The position numbers were made by a program, and so were the translations under genes. Below the pieces are notes generated by a model. The model was given only the letters and a program-made list of their open reading frames with translations. It was not told the DNA's origin and ran no database searches. This document shows positions 42,201-54,720 of a DNA stretch of 64,000 nucleotides, in pieces; the stretch's first letter is position 1; each line of letters starts with the position of its first letter. Source of the DNA: Pohlia nutans (Eukaryota > Streptophyta > Bryopsida > Bryales > Mniaceae); the NCBI GenBank assembly GCA_022496805.1, contig CM040103.1, positions 4,358,001 to 4,422,000 of the forward strand. The letters run 5' to 3'.

Positions 42201-44352
42201 AAGGTTTTCCAAGTCTTTTGGCAATGTGTATTGTGGAGTGGAAAATCGTATCTTGATTTGTGCCCAGGTACCATTTTGGCCCAGGGGGAATGACCTGATA
42301 TGGGTATCACTTTTACGCATCTCACATAGTGTGACTTATGTTTAACTCATGTTATGTGTGCTAGAAATGTCGTCTTTTAACACCATGTATATAGTTACAG
42401 CCTTGGTGTCTATTACACCCTCTAATTTTTGTAATTTTCTGATGTTTTTTTCTGACCAAAAAGATATTTCTTGAAAATCACATTGTTTTTGGAGGGGTAC
42501 CATATCAGGCCATCACCCCAGCTACAAATTTTAATATAGGTGGTAAATTGTTATCGTCTGAAATTAGGGATTAGTCATTGATTTGCACAAGTTTCATGAG
42601 CTTGTTCAGGGGTTCACAGAATGGGAATCTTGTACCGATACTGTAAAGTACAGTACCCGGCAGTAAGTTTTCGTTAATTTTCGTTACAGAGGCAGAAACA
42701 TTGCAGAATTCCAAATTTGGAAATGACACTACACGTGGTGAAATCATCCAAATTACACTTCAATAGTATGATAAAAAAATTCAATATTCTGAGAATTTTT
42801 TGTATGAGATATGAAATAAACAAACAAATGATTAAAAATTGACATAATTGGATTTGAAATTTCAAAATTTGTATCTTAGTCAATAATGCTTCAAAATGAA
42901 TATTTTTCTTGCAAATGATTTTAAAAAGGATTCTCATTTCTTCAATATTGATGATAATACCCTTCAAGCAACAAAATATTTTGTTACATATGTTTGAACC
43001 AAGTAGGTCCAAAAATGGGTTTTAATTTCAAGTAGAAATTGTCCAAAATGAAATACTTCTTTGTCAAAATATGAAAATTGTGCAAATTGGATGGTTCTGT
43101 AAGCATCTAATTTTTTTAAATTTTTCACGTAGTACAGTCTCAACATAAGTCTACTTGGTGTAAATTTTTGTTAATTTTTTATTTATTTTATTGTTGGACT
43201 AATATGAATATGTAGATAATATAAACTACTAGGATCATAAGATAATATGAGTTGTATTAAGATCATGGTACAGTGCTTGCAAAATCAATTTTTTCCTAAC
43301 TTACATAACGTTGTATGAAAAGGTATATTTTGAACCATTCTTAAGTAGGCATTAGGAGGTATCACAACACTTTTGAAAAGTTGATTCTTTGAAGATTAAG
43401 AACATGGGGAGAGAGTTCAAGAGCCAAACCATGGCCATTCTTCACGAACCAAGGCCATGAACGCGTGTGAAGATTAATGCAAACTTACCATTAGCAAAAT
43501 GCAACCGAGGTGAAAAATTCTTTACAGAGAATCAAAATTACCCTCATTCTTCATTTCATGAGGAGAAGAATCAAGCTACTCAATCTTCAAAGTATGGGTC
43601 CTTCACAATTCAAGGAGAAAGTCAGTACCACAAATCCATTCTTTGAAGATTGAAATTGGGATGTAAGCGCTATAACACTCCTATTGAGAAAAGGATATTC
43701 CATATGAATTGGACCCTCCAAAGAGAGAAAATCGTGCATGAACAAAGTCAACAAGCAACTAGTCACAAAGTCTCTACCTTAGTGTTTACCCCGGATTCAC
43801 TTTTACAATTTCTTTTTATTGTCTAAGCGCGTAATTCCTTGTAACTCCTCAAAAACGAAGCGTTTCCGTAGTCTCTTCCCCGATGGAGGAGAGACAACAA
43901 ATTACATACATAAACTTTTGATACGATAGTTCCACAAATATGGAGTTTTTTGGACCCAGACTTTCATGATCCTAACTCCAAGTGTAAAGTGACCCCATTA
44001 TTGATTACTAGAGAGTCTACCTTCCAAGAAGGAATAAACTACATTCCCCAATAACTCTTTATCCGGTGGACACCGACTCATGGGCGGCTCAAACAAACAC
44101 TTTATTCACGCCGGCCTCTAAAGAGGAATGGAGTTCTACGTTTTTCTACGTTTTTCTTGTCCTGGCGGAGATTGATGCTTTTCTTCCCTTCCAATGCGAA
44201 AAGCGACCGACTTGACATGACGATCATACGAAAACGAGAATCACTCACTCCTCGTAGCTCACTTTCGTAGCAATTGCAAGCTCAATTTCATAGCTCATTT
44301 TCGATTTGCAATTGCAAGCTTTCTTTTCTGCATTCCGTGAGCTTCCGAAACA
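42201..44352. other. Intergenic region between MutS2 and the ILR1-like gene
   Basis: The first part holds the MutS2 3' region. The remainder is AT-rich with no supported gene. Text around 43400-43640 (CATTCTTCA, AATCTTCAAAG) resembles the repeat near 63470-63530. The last 150 bp before 44353 presumably contain the hydrolase promoter, but no clear TATA box was recognised. Confidence 0.4.
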
Positions 44353-47300
44353 ATGGCGCACTTGCAAGTTTTGCTCTTGCTCTTGCTCGCCATATGGACG
44401 GGAGTAGAGTCGTCAACAATCAGTTGGGATGATCCCCCAATTGCCAGCTTCGGTGTCGCAGCAGGGGGACGCAGAATTGGCGAGGAAGGGTGGCTGGCCG
44501 GGGCGCGCGAGGCCGAGGTGGTGGAGTGGATGACGGGCGTGCGACGACGCATCCACGCGCACCCAGAATTGGCCTTCGAGGAGCACGAGACCAGCCGCGC
44601 CGTGCGGGACGAGCTCGATCGCTTGGGCGTGGAGTACCGGTTCCCCGTGGCCGGCACAGGCGTGGTCGCCACCATCGTTGGCGGTGCTGGCTCTGGTCCT
44701 ACTGTGGCCTTACGCGCCGACATGGATGCTCTTCCCATCCAGGTATCCACAATCTCTTCGATTGTAGCTGAAGAACCATGTGCATGTTGATTCACGAGAG
44801 ATTTTAGGGTTTGGGATTGGGCCGTTAAAGAAACGGTGGTCTTTGAAGAGATTCAATCTTGCACAGGCTCTAAAAAACGTTAATGGAATCAGAATTTGGC
44901 GTGCCGGCTGCTGCAGTTTGTTCTGTCTCCGATTGAAGCTGAAGAACCATGTGCATGTTGATTCACGAGAGGTTTTAGGGTTTGGGATTGGGCCGTTAAA
45001 GAAATGGTGGTCTTCGAAGAGATTCAATCTTGCACAGGCTCTTAAAAAACGTCAATGGAATGAGAATTTGGCGTGCCGGCTGCTGCAGTTTGTTCTGTTT
45101 CCGATTGAAGCTGAAGAACCATGTGCATGTTGATTCACGAGAGATTTTAGGGTTTCGGATTGGGCCGTTAAAGAAACGGTGGTCTTCGAAGAGATTCAAT
45201 CTTGCACAGGCTCTTAAAAACGTTAACCCCTAAAGGACCAAGGATTCATGGTTTTAAAATGACAAATTCAATCAATCGTATTATGAAAATTACAGTTCAG
45301 ATGGGTCCAAATTTTACATCACCGGAATCAGTGAAGGACATTGCATGTATTGGTCAGAAAACAAATACATTTGAACAAAAAAAAGTTCACATAGGACCTA
45401 CTCAAAACTGCTTTAGAAAACACGAGGCCCAATTTGGGTTTCTTGGTCCTTAAGGGGTTAAGGGAATCAGAATTTGGCGTGCCGGCTGCTGCAGTTTGTT
45501 CTGTCGCCGGTTGAAGCTGAAGAGCTATGTGCATTTTGATTCACAAGTTCGAGTGAGAGATTTTAAGGTTTGGGGTTGGGCCATTAAAGAAATGGCGTTC
45601 AATCTTGCAGTCTCTAAAAACGTGAATGGAATCAGAGTTTGGTGTGCCGTTAGTTCTGTCTCCGAAGAATGTAATTATACGATGATTCAGAAGTTTGAAT
45701 GCGTAGATTTTAGGGTTTGGGATTGGGACATTAAAGAAATGGTGTTCTTTGAACAGATTGAATCTTGCACAGGCTCTAAAAAAGTTAATGGAATCAGAAT
45801 TTGGCGTGCAGTTAGCTCTGTCTCCAATTGAAGCTGAAGAAATGTAATGATACGATGATTCAGAAGTTTGAATCGTCGGATTTTAGGGTTTCGGTCATCA
45901 ACAAAATGGTGTTCTTAAGAGATTCAATCTCCAACAGGTTTGGGATTAGGCCTTTAAAGAAATGGTGTTCTTGCACGAGCTCTAAGAACCGTTAATGGAA
46001 TCAGAGTTTGGCGTGCAGTTAGTGCTGTCTCCGATTGAAGCTGAAGAAATGTAATGATACAATGATTCAGAAGTTTGAATGTTTGCGTCGTCGAGGAGAT
46101 TTTAGGGTTTCGGTCATCAACAAAGTGGTGTTCTCAATCTCCAACAGAACTGAATTACTAAGGCAGGGAGCTCTGAAAACTGTACCGTTCTTGAAAATGG
46201 TCGCAGTGATAAGTTTGAATTGAATCTGCACTCGTTTCATGAGGTGTTTGTTTATGGATATGGCAGCTTGTAACAACATTACAGTTTCAGGGTTTTGATG
46301 TGGGGAGTCATTTTATGAATACAGAGGCTTGTTTTTGTAACCCTATGTAGTGGAGAAGAACAAGAACTTATTTGCTTCAAAAAAATCATGTCTAGTAATT
46401 CTACAAAATGACTCCAAAAAGTGCATTCTTCATCGTTCCGTTGTCTATGCAGGAGGAGGTCGAATGGGAGCATAAGAGCAAAGTGGCCGGGAAGATGCAT
46501 GCCTGCGGTCACGATGCACATGTAGCCATTCTTCTTGGAGCTGCTCGCCTGCTCCAAAAGCATCGCCACACCTTACCCGTGAGTTTCTTCACCACCAATT
46601 CTCTACTACCATACAGGATACTCTCTGTCATTTTAACCCCTAAAGGACCATAAGGCCACCAGGTGGCTCCTGTCTTTTTTCTGTAATTTTGAGTAGGTTT
46701 TATGTAGATTTTTTTTTTGTTAATTTAAAAATAAAAATAAATCAACATATGTGATATTCTTCATTAATTCCAGTGATATAAAATTTGGTCCCATTCAAAT
46801 TATAATTTTCACAATATGATCATTTAAACTTGTCATTTTAGAACCATGAATCCTTGGTCGGTTGTGGCTGTAGACAACCCCATTTTTTGTTCAAAGATCA
46901 GTGGCCATAGACATTTAGCCAAGTCACATTGCTAATGGAAGGCCAACCAAGTGTATTGAGGAACAGGTGTTGGTATAGGAGACAGAAATCAGTATGTCCT
47001 ACGTTTTTGCATTCAAATTGGTTTAAGGTGAGGGGTACAATTGCCGTCGGTTTAAGCATTTCAACTTACATGGAGCGCTGATTTTCAATGATAAAAAATT
47101 GCAGCACCTAAAACTTTGGGTTTAATAACCAGGCTCAATTTTTAATTAATTTTTTCACAATGTATGATTTTATTATAAAATTTCAAACTTAACCCCTAAA
47201 CGTCCCAGCATCCAGAAACTGGATCACGAATGGATTCAAAGCCTTGTAACTTTCTCATACAATCTCGGATGACTTTCATCCAAGTCACATTTGCAAGCCT

Positions 47301-50300
47301 ATTAAATTCTCTACCAATTAGAGTAAATTTCTTGTGATGGGGAGATGTTGATAACATTAGAGAGGCCTTCAAATGCAAGTGTGTCAATTTTTTTGGGTAG
47401 ATTTTATGCATGCAATGGTCCTCTTATGTACACCTACTGTACATCTTAGTCATGCTAATATCTATTTTTGAGGCTAGCATCTACTTGTGTCCAAAGGATC
47501 GCTACATTTAGGGGTTAATATGCATAGACCACTATTGATGATAGTAGGTGTATCAATAACTGTCTTTCATTTCTAGTCCAATCAGATTGCTAACTTGGTA
47601 TTCATAATTAATGCTTGTGATAACTAGATTGGGAACTCCTGAAGTTGAAACAGGTGCTTTTATAGGTGACCACAATTGGTACCTAACAGTTTCTGGTGCT
47701 GTTTGCTAAGAGCTGAGCTTTGTTGAAAATGGGGGGGACAGGGTTCCGTGATGCTGATCTTCCAGCCGGGCGAGGAAGGACCTGCGGGCGCCAAGCGTAT
47801 GCTGGAGGAAGGCGCTCTCGGGGACGCCAGCGCCATCTTCGGCATCCATGTGAACACTCATCAACAAGTGGGCTCCGTGAGCGGCACGCCCGGGTCGATC
47901 ATGGCTGCCGCGGGCTTCTTCACCATTCTCATTCAAGGCCAGGGCGGCCATGCCGCAGCTCCTCACCTTGCCAGGGACCCCATTGTGGCTGGAGCTGCCA
48001 TTGTGCAGAGTTTACAACATCTCGTATCTCGTGGAGCTGATCCGCTGGACTCACAGGTCTGATGATGCCCCACCTCTGACTCTTCATTCTACTATACCCT
48101 ACGTCGTGGTCAGTTTCGACATTAACCCCTAAAGGACCAAGGATTCATAGTTTTAAAATGACAAGTTTAAACGATCATATTGTGAAAATTATAATTTGAA
48201 TGGGACCAAATTTTAAATCACTGGAATTAGTGAAGAATAGCACATATGTTGAATAATTTTATTTTTTGAATTAACAAAAAAGAATCTACATAAAACCGAC
48301 TCAAAATTACTAAAAAAAACAGGAGCCACATGGTGGCCTTACGGTCCTTTAGGGTTAATTAATTACTTTTTGTCCAAACTTGGGGAGGTCACTTCAAAAT
48401 ATTTCGTAACAACGTGCGAACAAAGATAGGGTCGAAGATAAATCTTTGAAGATAATTTTTATAAATGATTTTTACATTAATATAGGATGCTCACAATTCA
48501 TTACAAGAACAAAAATGAGAATATCACTAATTATAGTAAGATTTTTTTTAATTTTTTAGGGTACTTTTAAATACCCTTTGTTCACACGTGATACTCTAAA
48601 AGATACAAAGAGTGACCTCCCCGAATGTCCAAAAGTGCCACATGTCATCTTGTGATTGGTTTATGGGTGACGTGGACATCTCAATATATGATGTGGAAAT
48701 TAGATTTCGACACAATACTGTCCGAATCTGACCCTCATACGGTAACTCCACTTTCGTATCATTTCCTCCACCCGAGAATTTTCATGATTTCACCTCCGTG
48801 ATGGGCTCTATTTCAATGTCTTTTCACTGGTCTGTTTTCCAGGTGGTGACCGTAGCCACTTTCAAGGGCGGGGATGCGTTCAATGTGATCCCTGAGACAG
48901 TCACTTTGGGTGGTACTTTCCGAGCATTGTCACCTGAGAGCTTCACCACCCTAAAGAAGCGCATTCAGGAGGTTTGTACTCTTTGCTTTTTCGTGTCTTG
49001 TTTCTAATCATGTCAAGGTTTCACCAAGGAATTCGTGGTTATAAAATGAACGAGTCATATTGTGAAAAATATAGGGTGGGTGTGCCTATGACTAGTGAGT
49101 GTGCTCACCTAAATCAATTAAGAGCAGGAATAGGAAAACTCCAGGAGTACTCACCAAAATCAACTATGAAACAATGATATTAAGCGCCCTTTGTTTTTTT
49201 TTTTGGACCCATGTGCAAAAGGAGGCAATCACTTGTAACCAAAAGTAACCCGAATCCGACCACTTGTAACCAAAGGAAACCTAAAGCCAACCACTTGTCA
49301 TCCTTCTAGAAGTAAGCGGAATTGGGGCGTTGTCTAGAATGCAATTCATTACACTTTTTGTGTTGGAAAAAACGACACTTGTATGTCACAAATGGGGTAT
49401 GACTAATCAAATTTCATTTAAGTTACATTTTAATTGAAGAGAAAAGGCTCTTTATTCATGTTTATCAGCCAAAAATAGTCGCAATTCGATTTAAAAAAAA
49501 ATTCCGGCTTAACCCCTTAAGGACCAAGAATTCATGGTTTAAAAATGACAAATTCAATCATTCATATAATGAAAAGTATGATTTAGATAGGACCAAAATT
49601 ATATGAATGATTGAATTTTATATCACCAAAATTAGTAAAGAACATTGCATGTGTTGACCAAAAACATAAATAAATTTGAACAATAGAAACTTCAAATAGA
49701 ACCCACTCAAAACTGCTAAAAAAAACATGAAGCCAAATTTGGCCTTCTTGGTTCTTAACCCCTAACCGCCCAACCATGCATATTTTGCTTGATGTAGAGA
49801 TTTCATCCGTAGTTTCTCATCCGTCATGCACTTTTTGTAGTGTGATTCTTTTACTGAATTTTTTATGGGAAGTTAGCTTCATGTATGTGTGATCCGATCG
49901 AAAAGAAAACAATTTCTGAAAAAGTTATGCCTCATTTCGTGTTGCAGTGTTTCACCCAAAATCTTGAAGATTTTAGTCTAAAAGTGTTCTTGAAAAAATT
50001 AACTCATAAAATCAAGCATCCAAAAAATCTCCAAAAATCACTACACCTAGAGTACTATATTATAAGCCATCACAACAATTTTCATCCCCATACTGTCAAT
50101 ATCTTATTCGTAATCGAATTACAAAATAATTTTTTATTTTATGTTTCAAAATTTATAGAAAAATATTAGTGATAGCAATCAAAGATCTAACCGTATAGAT
50201 TGAATCTAAGTTTCAAAATGTATAACTTTTGTTTGTACATCAAGTTTCAAATATTCATGTTAGTTGCATTTTATAATACATCTTTGCAAAACTGCCCAAA

Positions 50301-50774
50301 TTGGACATAGGTGAGGACGTTTAGGGGTTAAAGGGTTAAATGGGGGGCAAGTTTACCTGAAATCAAAATAGGTCTCTGATGTCTCTGATGTTTTTCAAGC
50401 AGGTGGCAGAGGGACAAGCAGCCGTGTACAGATGCCAAGCCACGGTGGATTTCATGGAGAAGGAGAAACCGTTCTACCCGGTGACGGCAAGCACAGACGC
50501 GGAGTACAAGCTCATGCGAGAGGTGGCAGTGAAGCTGCTGGGGGAGCAGAATGTGGAGACCCAGAAGCCTATCATGGGGGCAGAAGACTTTGCCTTTTTC
50601 CTGGAGCAGATCCCAGGTGCATACATGATGGTGGGCGCCAGGGACATGGCGCTGCCTGCCTTGGCCTCTGCTCATTCTCCCACCTTTTGGATCAATGAAG
50701 ATGCTCTGCCCTACGGAGCTGCTTTACTAGCTGTCGTTGCAGAAAAGTACCTGGCCACCGCTTCTTCAACGTAG
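44353..50774 (+). CDS. IAA-amino-acid hydrolase, ILR1-like, five exons
   Basis: Exons 44353-44742, 46453-46578, 47742-48056, 48843-48971 and 50403-50774, all joined in phase 0, give 443 residues, the usual length for M20-family ILR1/ILL amidohydrolases. A hydrophobic N-terminus ([14 protein letters not shown]) predicts a signal peptide for the endomembrane system. Metal and active-site motifs are present: [30 protein letters not shown] and MGAEDFAFF. The family releases free auxin from amino-acid conjugates. No C-terminal KDEL-like ER retention signal is seen (ends ATASST). Introns 1-4 are unusually loaded with TTAA MITEs and tandem repeats. Confidence 0.95.
44761..45225 (+). repeat. Tandem repeat of about 171 bp in hydrolase intron 1
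   Basis: Nearly identical copies begin GAAGCTGAAGAACCATGTGC at about 44767, 44938 and 45110. Each includes GGGTTTGGGATTGGGCCGTT, TTCAATCTTGCACAGGCTCT and GGCGTGCCGGCTGCTGCAGT. The third copy is interrupted by the MITE at 45227; diverged copies continue to about 46200. The first copy starts only about 20 bp after the exon 1 donor. Confidence 0.85.
45227..45457. mobile_element. TTAA MITE, family A (231 bp), with visible empty site
   Basis: CCCCTAAAGGACCAAG... to ...CTTGGTCCTTAAGGGG, flanked by TTAA at 45223-45226 and 45458-45461. The neighbouring 171-bp repeat near 44881 reads CGTTAATGGAATC where this copy reads CGTTAA-[MITE]-TTAAGGGAATC, so the unoccupied target TTAA is directly visible. Confidence 0.85.
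46637..46859. mobile_element. TTAA MITE, family A, right end truncated
   Basis: Begins CCCCTAAAGGACCATAAGGC after TTAA and matches family A in inverted orientation, ending at CATGAATCCTTGGTC without the final CTTTAGGGGTTAA. Located in hydrolase intron 2. Confidence 0.6.
47193..47514. mobile_element. TTAA MITE in hydrolase intron 2 (322 bp)
   Basis: CCCCTAAACGTCCCAGC... to ...GCTACATTTAGGGG with TTAA on both sides (47189-47192, 47515-47518). It begins like the family E element of MutS2 intron 2. Confidence 0.65.
48126..48354. mobile_element. TTAA MITE, family A, in hydrolase intron 3 (229 bp)
   Basis: CCCCTAAAGGACCAAGG... to ...ACGGTCCTTTAGGG between TTAA at 48122-48125 and 48355-48358. It is a close relative of 45227-45457. 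Confidence 0.75.
48366..48635. mobile_element. MITE-like element with ends containing GGGGAGGTCAC
   Basis: Left CTTTTTGTCCAAACTTGGGG then AGGTCAC; right GTGACCTCCCCGAATGTCC then AAAAG. These are imperfect inverted repeats of about 25 bp around AT-rich DNA. A similar outer flank (GCCACATGTCA...GATTGGTTTA) recurs near 53025. The GGGGAGGTCAC part is only superficially like the giant element's palindromes. Confidence 0.45.
49513..50335. mobile_element. Family A MITE carrying a nested family B MITE
   Basis: Starts CCCCTTAAGGACCAAG after TTAA. Its right TIR contains TTAA and has been split by the insertion at 49759-50327; removing that insert with one TTAA restores a family A element of about 250 bp. 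Located in hydrolase intron 4. Confidence 0.65.
49759..50327. mobile_element. TTAA MITE, family B (569 bp)
   Basis: CCCCTAACCGCCCAACCATG... to ...GAGGACGTTTAGGGG, flanked by TTAA at 49755-49758 and 50328-50331. A second copy of 568 bp is at 57642-58209. No coding content. Confidence 0.75.
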
Positions 50775-50814
50775 CTCAGTCTCCAGGTATGCACCCTGTC
50801 TAAATGCAACCCTC

Positions 50815-51190
50815 CGAAAAAGTGACACTAAATCCTAGATATTGATTACATGATATTTACACGATCAGAGTCCCAAAAAGTGACACTAAAACCTAGATTT
50901 TAGTTACATGAGATTTGCACGATCAGAGTCCCAAAAGTGACACTAAAACCTAGATTTTAGTTACATGAGATTTGCACGATCAGAGTCCCAAAAGTGACAC
51001 TAAAACCTAGATTTTAATTACATGAAATTTGCACGATCAGAGTCCAAAAAGTGAGACACGAAAACCTAGATATTATTTACATGAGATTTGCATGATCAGA
51101 GTCCCAAAAGTGAGACACGAAAACCTAGATATTATTTACATGAGATTTGCATGATCAGAGTCCCAAAAGTGAGACACTAAAACTTGGATA
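50815..51190 (+). repeat. 58-bp satellite downstream of the hydrolase
   Basis: Six to seven units of 57-59 bp sharing AGTGACACTAAAACCTAGAT, TTACATGAGATTTGCA and CGATCAGAGTCCCAAAAG. The last unit is interrupted at 51191 by two stacked MITEs and resumes at 52016 (TAATTACATGAGAT). Confidence 0.85.
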
Positions 51191-51194
51191 TTAA

Positions 51195-51730
51195 CCCCTA
51201 CAGGTCCTCACCTCTTTTGTAAAAGTCAAAGCACTATAATTTGCATACTTTAAATATCACATTGAATGATTTATAAATTTTCATAGATAATCATCGACAT
51301 TATGAAGGTATGACAAAATTTTCAACATGATTGGAAGATATTTTGAATATTTACAAATTATATGATTTAAACAAGGTAAAAATTCAAAATAAATATGTTT
51401 TTGTCAAATTTAATATCAAAAATTATATTTAAGGTAGATAAAAGTTATATTTACATGGAGTAAAAAATTGAAGGTGAAGAAATTAAAAGAGACTTATGAT
51501 TGAAGCATCTTTAGAAAGCCCTTTGTATTTTGGACACTCAAAATTCAAAGTTCTCAACGGTGGAAAAGCTTCAAATGAAGTTTATTCTCCAATCCCAACG
51601 GTCAAAAGATGTATCATAACTTAACTTAAACATCTAATAAAAACACCAACTACAATAAAGCTAAGACACTTGATTTTTGGGGCCTTTGACCAAAAATCAA
51701 GCATAATATGGTTGATTGGTCCTTTAGGGG
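51195..51730. mobile_element. TTAA MITE, family C (536 bp)
   Basis: CCCCTACAGGTCCTCACC... to ...TGGTCCTTTAGGGG between TTAA at 51191-51194 and 51731-51734. Confidence 0.7.
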
Positions 51731-51734
51731 TTAA

Positions 51735-52015
51735 GAGCATCTCTGGATACGGCTCTAGCTACGGAAAAATGGATGACACTGGTTGGTGAACAATGTTTTT
51801 GGCCCGTGACACTGCATAATCCACTAAAAACCAGGGCCCTCAAAATCACTCTTGCAAGTGTATCTCCTCTTCTTATTTGGAGATCATAATTGCATAATCC
51901 ATGCGTGGTGACTTGTGAGTGGATCAAGAGTCTAATTCAGTGATGTTGGTGGGAGAACTACATGATGAGGTCTGACCTTTTGGATGACCTTCAGAGTGTG
52001 CTAGTGGAGATGCTC
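51735..52015. mobile_element. MITE with GAGCATCTC ends and TAA duplication (281 bp)
   Basis: Ends GAGCATCTCTGG and GTGGAGATGCTC are inverted repeats. A 3-bp TAA duplication flanks it when the neighbouring family C MITE is removed. GAGCATCTCC ends with a 3-bp target are like Tourist/PIF-Harbinger elements. Confidence 0.6.
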
Positions 52016-52018
52016 TAA

Positions 52019-54229
52019 TTACATGAGATATACACAATTAGTCAGTAGGGATGTAATTCATTCCCTCGTGCTCTCAGTTTTTTCTTGTCCTCAAAGCATC
52101 CGCACCCTTCTCCCTCAATTCACCCCTCGATCACTATCGTTACATCCAAAATTTGGTGTCACTAGCTATCGTTTGAACCATGGTGGGCGTGTATGGCATC
52201 TTTGCATGAAATGAACACAACGTTCTACATTGTATTGTACCTTCAAATCAAGATTAGTTTATTTTCAAATCAAGATTAGTTTATTTTCAAATCAAGATTA
52301 GTTTATTTTTAGTTGTTTTTTATTAGATACACGCCCAACTCTGGTCTGAACCCACTATGTGTCCCTCCATACAACCACTGAGCCAATCACAATAACTATT
52401 CATGGGTAATCAATATTGACCCTCAATCTAGGATACCGAGCCCTTCCTGTTTGAGCATTTTCAGAGTCCTTTTTGTAAGAGCACTTTTCAGAGAATTCAG
52501 TGGTCCTTTGTGTGCCAGGGCTGGCGGCAATGGCTACTGCACTCTGCTGCAATTCAGAAACTTGCTGGATCTTGTTACAACTGAGACAAGAGGGAAGAGC
52601 TTTTTGTACATAAAAGCTGCCGTCGTTGCATTGGGAGGTGCAAAAGAGTTTTCCATGTAAAGCGGTGTGTAGAATTTAGGCAGTTTTCAGAAAGATGGAG
52701 AGTAAAATATGACGTGGGTTATGCATAATTGTGTGAAGAACAATTGTAGAATAATAAGAGCATTGTAGGATTGATGCCATAGTTGCAAATCTAGTCTTTG
52801 CTCAATCTTTTGTAATATGGGGCTGACGAGAAACGGCATTTGATTTGGAAGCACAATCAACAGAGCAATTGCTTTGGTGTGGCTCTTCAGTTGTATTGTA
52901 CAATAGCTTGTTTCAATTAGTGCAAGAGTTTGATTAGTGTGATTTACCCTCACACACCATTTTGGATGAAATGATCTAATTATCGTAGTTTCAACATAAA
53001 TTAAATACTTTTGTGAAAAGATGCCACATGTCAACTTCTGATTGGTTTAGGGGTGATGTGGACCTTCCAAAATTTTGACTTTTGACTCCTAGCTTTGTGA
53101 ACCAAATCTTCACATACAGAAGTGTGAAACGTAAGTCGGGTGAAAGTCAGGTGAAGGTCAAGTGAAAGTCAGATAAAATGATCTCATTTGGATGAAAGTG
53201 GACAATTACACTATTTGAGATATTATGAAAATAGTAGTGAGCACATTGTATTTGTTTTATGTAAAGCATTCTAAACTTTTTTTGTACTAGGCCCACTTTT
53301 GTGGTACAACAAGTTGGAATCCTTGTAGCTTATTGGTTGAATCCACTAAATCAACTCCAAGACTTTTTTTATGATGGAGTCAAGGCCATTCCTTGAATTT
53401 TATATTTTAATGGGTTGGAATTATATTCTAATGTAGTGAAGACAAACTCCACGCTGCAGTAATTGGGTAGGACCAAAAGAAAAACTCAACTCTTCTTCCT
53501 TGGGTTGTTTTAGAGCTTTCTTCCTTCATTCCTTACTACTGGTATATTTAATTAAAGTTGCTTATCAAATTTGAGTGGCCTTCACCCTCATGTAAAGCGA
53601 GCCTTAGTGTGCATTGTTGATTCACATAATTTTACAATTAATGCAGAGTATTGTTATTAGTGTGAGGTGCAATAATTGAAATAATATGTGTTAAAACAAT
53701 GTTCTTTAATTTGTTAAACCAATGTTCTTTAATTTTATTGAATATATGCTTTTATATTTGCATCAATATTTTAAATTTTCATGATAATGATGGATTTAAA
53801 TCGGTGTAAATTAATATATCAAAATATTAAAGGTGTTGTGGCTTGTAGAATTTAAACATTAAAGAATATTGAGTTTAAACATGTAGAATTTAAACATTAA
53901 AAAACGAGACACTAAAAAGATACTTACATATTGAATCAAAATATCAAAAAATCAATACTTGATAAACTCACTTACCTAGATAATTAATTAGTTTAAATTA
54001 TTTAACCCCAAATATCTCAATTTGAACATTCAAACACTTAAGTCATAAGTGGAATTTAATTATCTTTTCACTGTCAACATTCAAATAGATTACATTTTAT
54101 TTGAAAAAAAAATTCATTTGTAGTCATGCCTCTTATTAGCCAAAAAAAAACCCCAATTTTATTTTTGAAAATTTTCAAGTAAAGCAGTTGATGTGGGTGG
54201 TTAGAAGGCAATGTACTTGAAAAATGGAA
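52019..54229. other. Intergenic DNA, no gene seen
   Basis: Contains three tandem copies of about 21 bp (TCAAATCAAGATTAGTTTATT) near 52244-52310 and a GC-richer patch at 52440-52660 without a recognisable protein. The rest is AT-rich. Confidence 0.4.
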
Positions 54230-54720
54230 GAGCGCTTGCCCGTTGGGGTTAATCCTTTCATACCAAAAGAGTCGGTGGTTTTGAACGGATAAGATGGCCA
54301 ATTTTGACCTTGAATCACCTGTCGGTTCAATTTTGTCACTCGATACAATTAGCTAGCCTACGCAACCAGGTATAACATTCCATTAACATTAATCAAAATA
54401 TCACATTTTGAACCATTTTAACAACACTCAACATTTTTAAATCTTCCAAAATGATTGAAATCTTTGAAATTGTTATCTTTAAGAAAAAATTATTGAAAGT
54501 TTGAAATGTGAGATGAATGTGAAATTGGCTTGAAATTTTTACCAAATGACCCCAACCATCCTTGTACACAATCAACTCATCTTTCTCTTCCAGCTTGTAG
54601 TACTTTACAAACTCTCTTGTGCACAATTCACACACAAACACAAATGGTCAAACAATGTTATCTTTGATTAATTGTTTTCTTCTTTTTCTTATGAAAAGCT
54701 GTGGTCTTAACCTTTCAATT
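54230..54720 (-). pseudogene. Inverted partial copy of the B3 gene
   Basis: On the minus strand it carries copies of exon 3 (EFVKYYKLEEKDELIVYKDG), the following intron and the beginning of exon 4 (ACCGACAGGTGATTCAAGGT), matching 59340-59890. Exons 1-2 and most of exon 4 are absent, and the exon 3 acceptor reads CACAAGAGAG instead of CACAGGAGAG. It cannot encode a full B3 domain. Confidence 0.85.

Noticed and set aside
44780..45233. Small frames in hydrolase intron 1 ([19 protein letters not shown]...)
   Set aside because: They follow the 171-bp tandem repeat, differ between copies by frameshifts and are removed by a well-supported intron.
52451..52660. Short plus-strand frame in a GC-richer patch
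   Set aside because: Only 69 codons, no domain and no homology I recognise; insufficient to call a gene.
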